A DNA stretch of 64,000 nt, from positions 124,001 through 188,000 of the forward strand of contig CALODL010000024.1 in assembly GCA_942492115.1 (NCBI GenBank). The letters are read 5' to 3'. A program made the position numbers and the translations under genes. The notes under the pieces are model-generated. The model was not told the origin of the DNA. It made no database searches and saw nothing but the letters and a program-made list of their open reading frames with translations. This DNA comes from CALODL01 sp942492115. GTDB lineage: Bacteria; Planctomycetota; Phycisphaerae; UBA1845; CAIVHJ01. The stretch's first letter is position 1, and each line of letters opens with the position of its first letter. This document shows positions 63,894 through 64,000 of the stretch, piece after piece.

Positions 63894-64000
63894 TCAGGCC
63901 ACGGCCTCCCAAACGGTCAGTATCAGAACCGCGATGAATCCGACGATACCGATGTACACGCCGACATCGCGCGTGGCGCAATTCGTTCGAGTACGGCATC
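63894..64000 (-). CDS. Membrane protein, C-terminal end (5' part outside the window)
   Basis: 34 codons before TGA 63894-63896 are open to the window edge. They end in a membrane helix, VYIGIVGFIAVLILTVW. The stop is 25 nt upstream of the HAO-family start, so this is the preceding operon gene. It may be a quinol-linked subunit or assembly factor, but this fragment is too short for assignment. Confidence 0.6.
   Translation of the reverse strand, partial: CRTRTNCATRDVGVYIGIVGFIAVLILTVWEAVA

Overview
The window looks like a chromosomal piece of a high-GC, Gram-negative-type bacterium, most probably a member of the Planctomycetota (class not determinable from this sequence alone). Reasons: proteins with runs of the DCNxNGxPDEC calcium-binding repeat and GACCxxGxC boxes, a cohesin-like C-terminal module, zinc-ribbon membrane proteins ending in CGxCxYDxR...CPECGRPL, a small CPxSWxxMxGDDxVRxC protein, and an ECF sigma factor followed by a receptor-type Ser/Thr kinase with a TPR tail. 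Lnt, an HldE-like protein and many lipobox signal peptides indicate an outer membrane.

Layout. 1-2.4 kb: 3' part of a giant Cys-rich secreted protein with a MYXO-CTERM-like tail. 2.4-12.7 kb: housekeeping and envelope genes (alpha/beta hydrolases, SUI1/YciH, nitroreductase, a DUF971-MaoC-rhodanese operon, a LolA-like protein, an amidase, a CAP-domain lipoprotein, an S9 peptidase with an apparent frameshift after its lipoprotein signal). 12.9-14.4 kb: an SPFH protein plus a ribbon-helix-helix protein. 14.4-17.3 kb: a CarH/LitR-like MerR-B12 regulator divergent from a sigma factor-SRPBCC-lipocalin operon, which resembles light-responsive loci but the regulator lacks the two cobalamin-associated histidines. 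17.4-20.6 kb: a glycosyltransferase/methyltransferase operon. 20.9-30.1 kb: zinc-ribbon proteins, lnt-tdk-peptidase-trmB operon, yggS, an HldE-like protein with inverted domain order, sodA, yidD. 30.2-41 kb: a PHB-depolymerase-like lipoprotein, dnaE, and a 1,678-residue BNR/LVIVD/dockerin/cohesin surface protein with a frameshift near its end. 41.1-48.1 kb: ECF sigma factor and two TPR kinases around a small DUF4405 membrane cytochrome. 48.2-52.8 kb: an Eis-like acetyltransferase and an exported PEP-synthase-like protein.

52.8-64 kb is a nitrogen-oxide region: a quinol-type nitric oxide reductase preceded by a metal-type MerR regulator with a 20-bp-spacer promoter, then (after a 1.8-kb non-coding tandem repeat array and a tRNA-Ala) an operon of an octaheme HAO-family cytochrome, periplasmic nitrate reductase NapA, and a tetraheme lipoprotein that appears to be a duplicated NapB. 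Together these suggest periplasmic reduction of nitrate and handling of NO or hydroxylamine. No nitrite reductase is visible in the window; the operon continues beyond its right edge.

Gene functions are assigned by reading motifs by eye; no database search was run.
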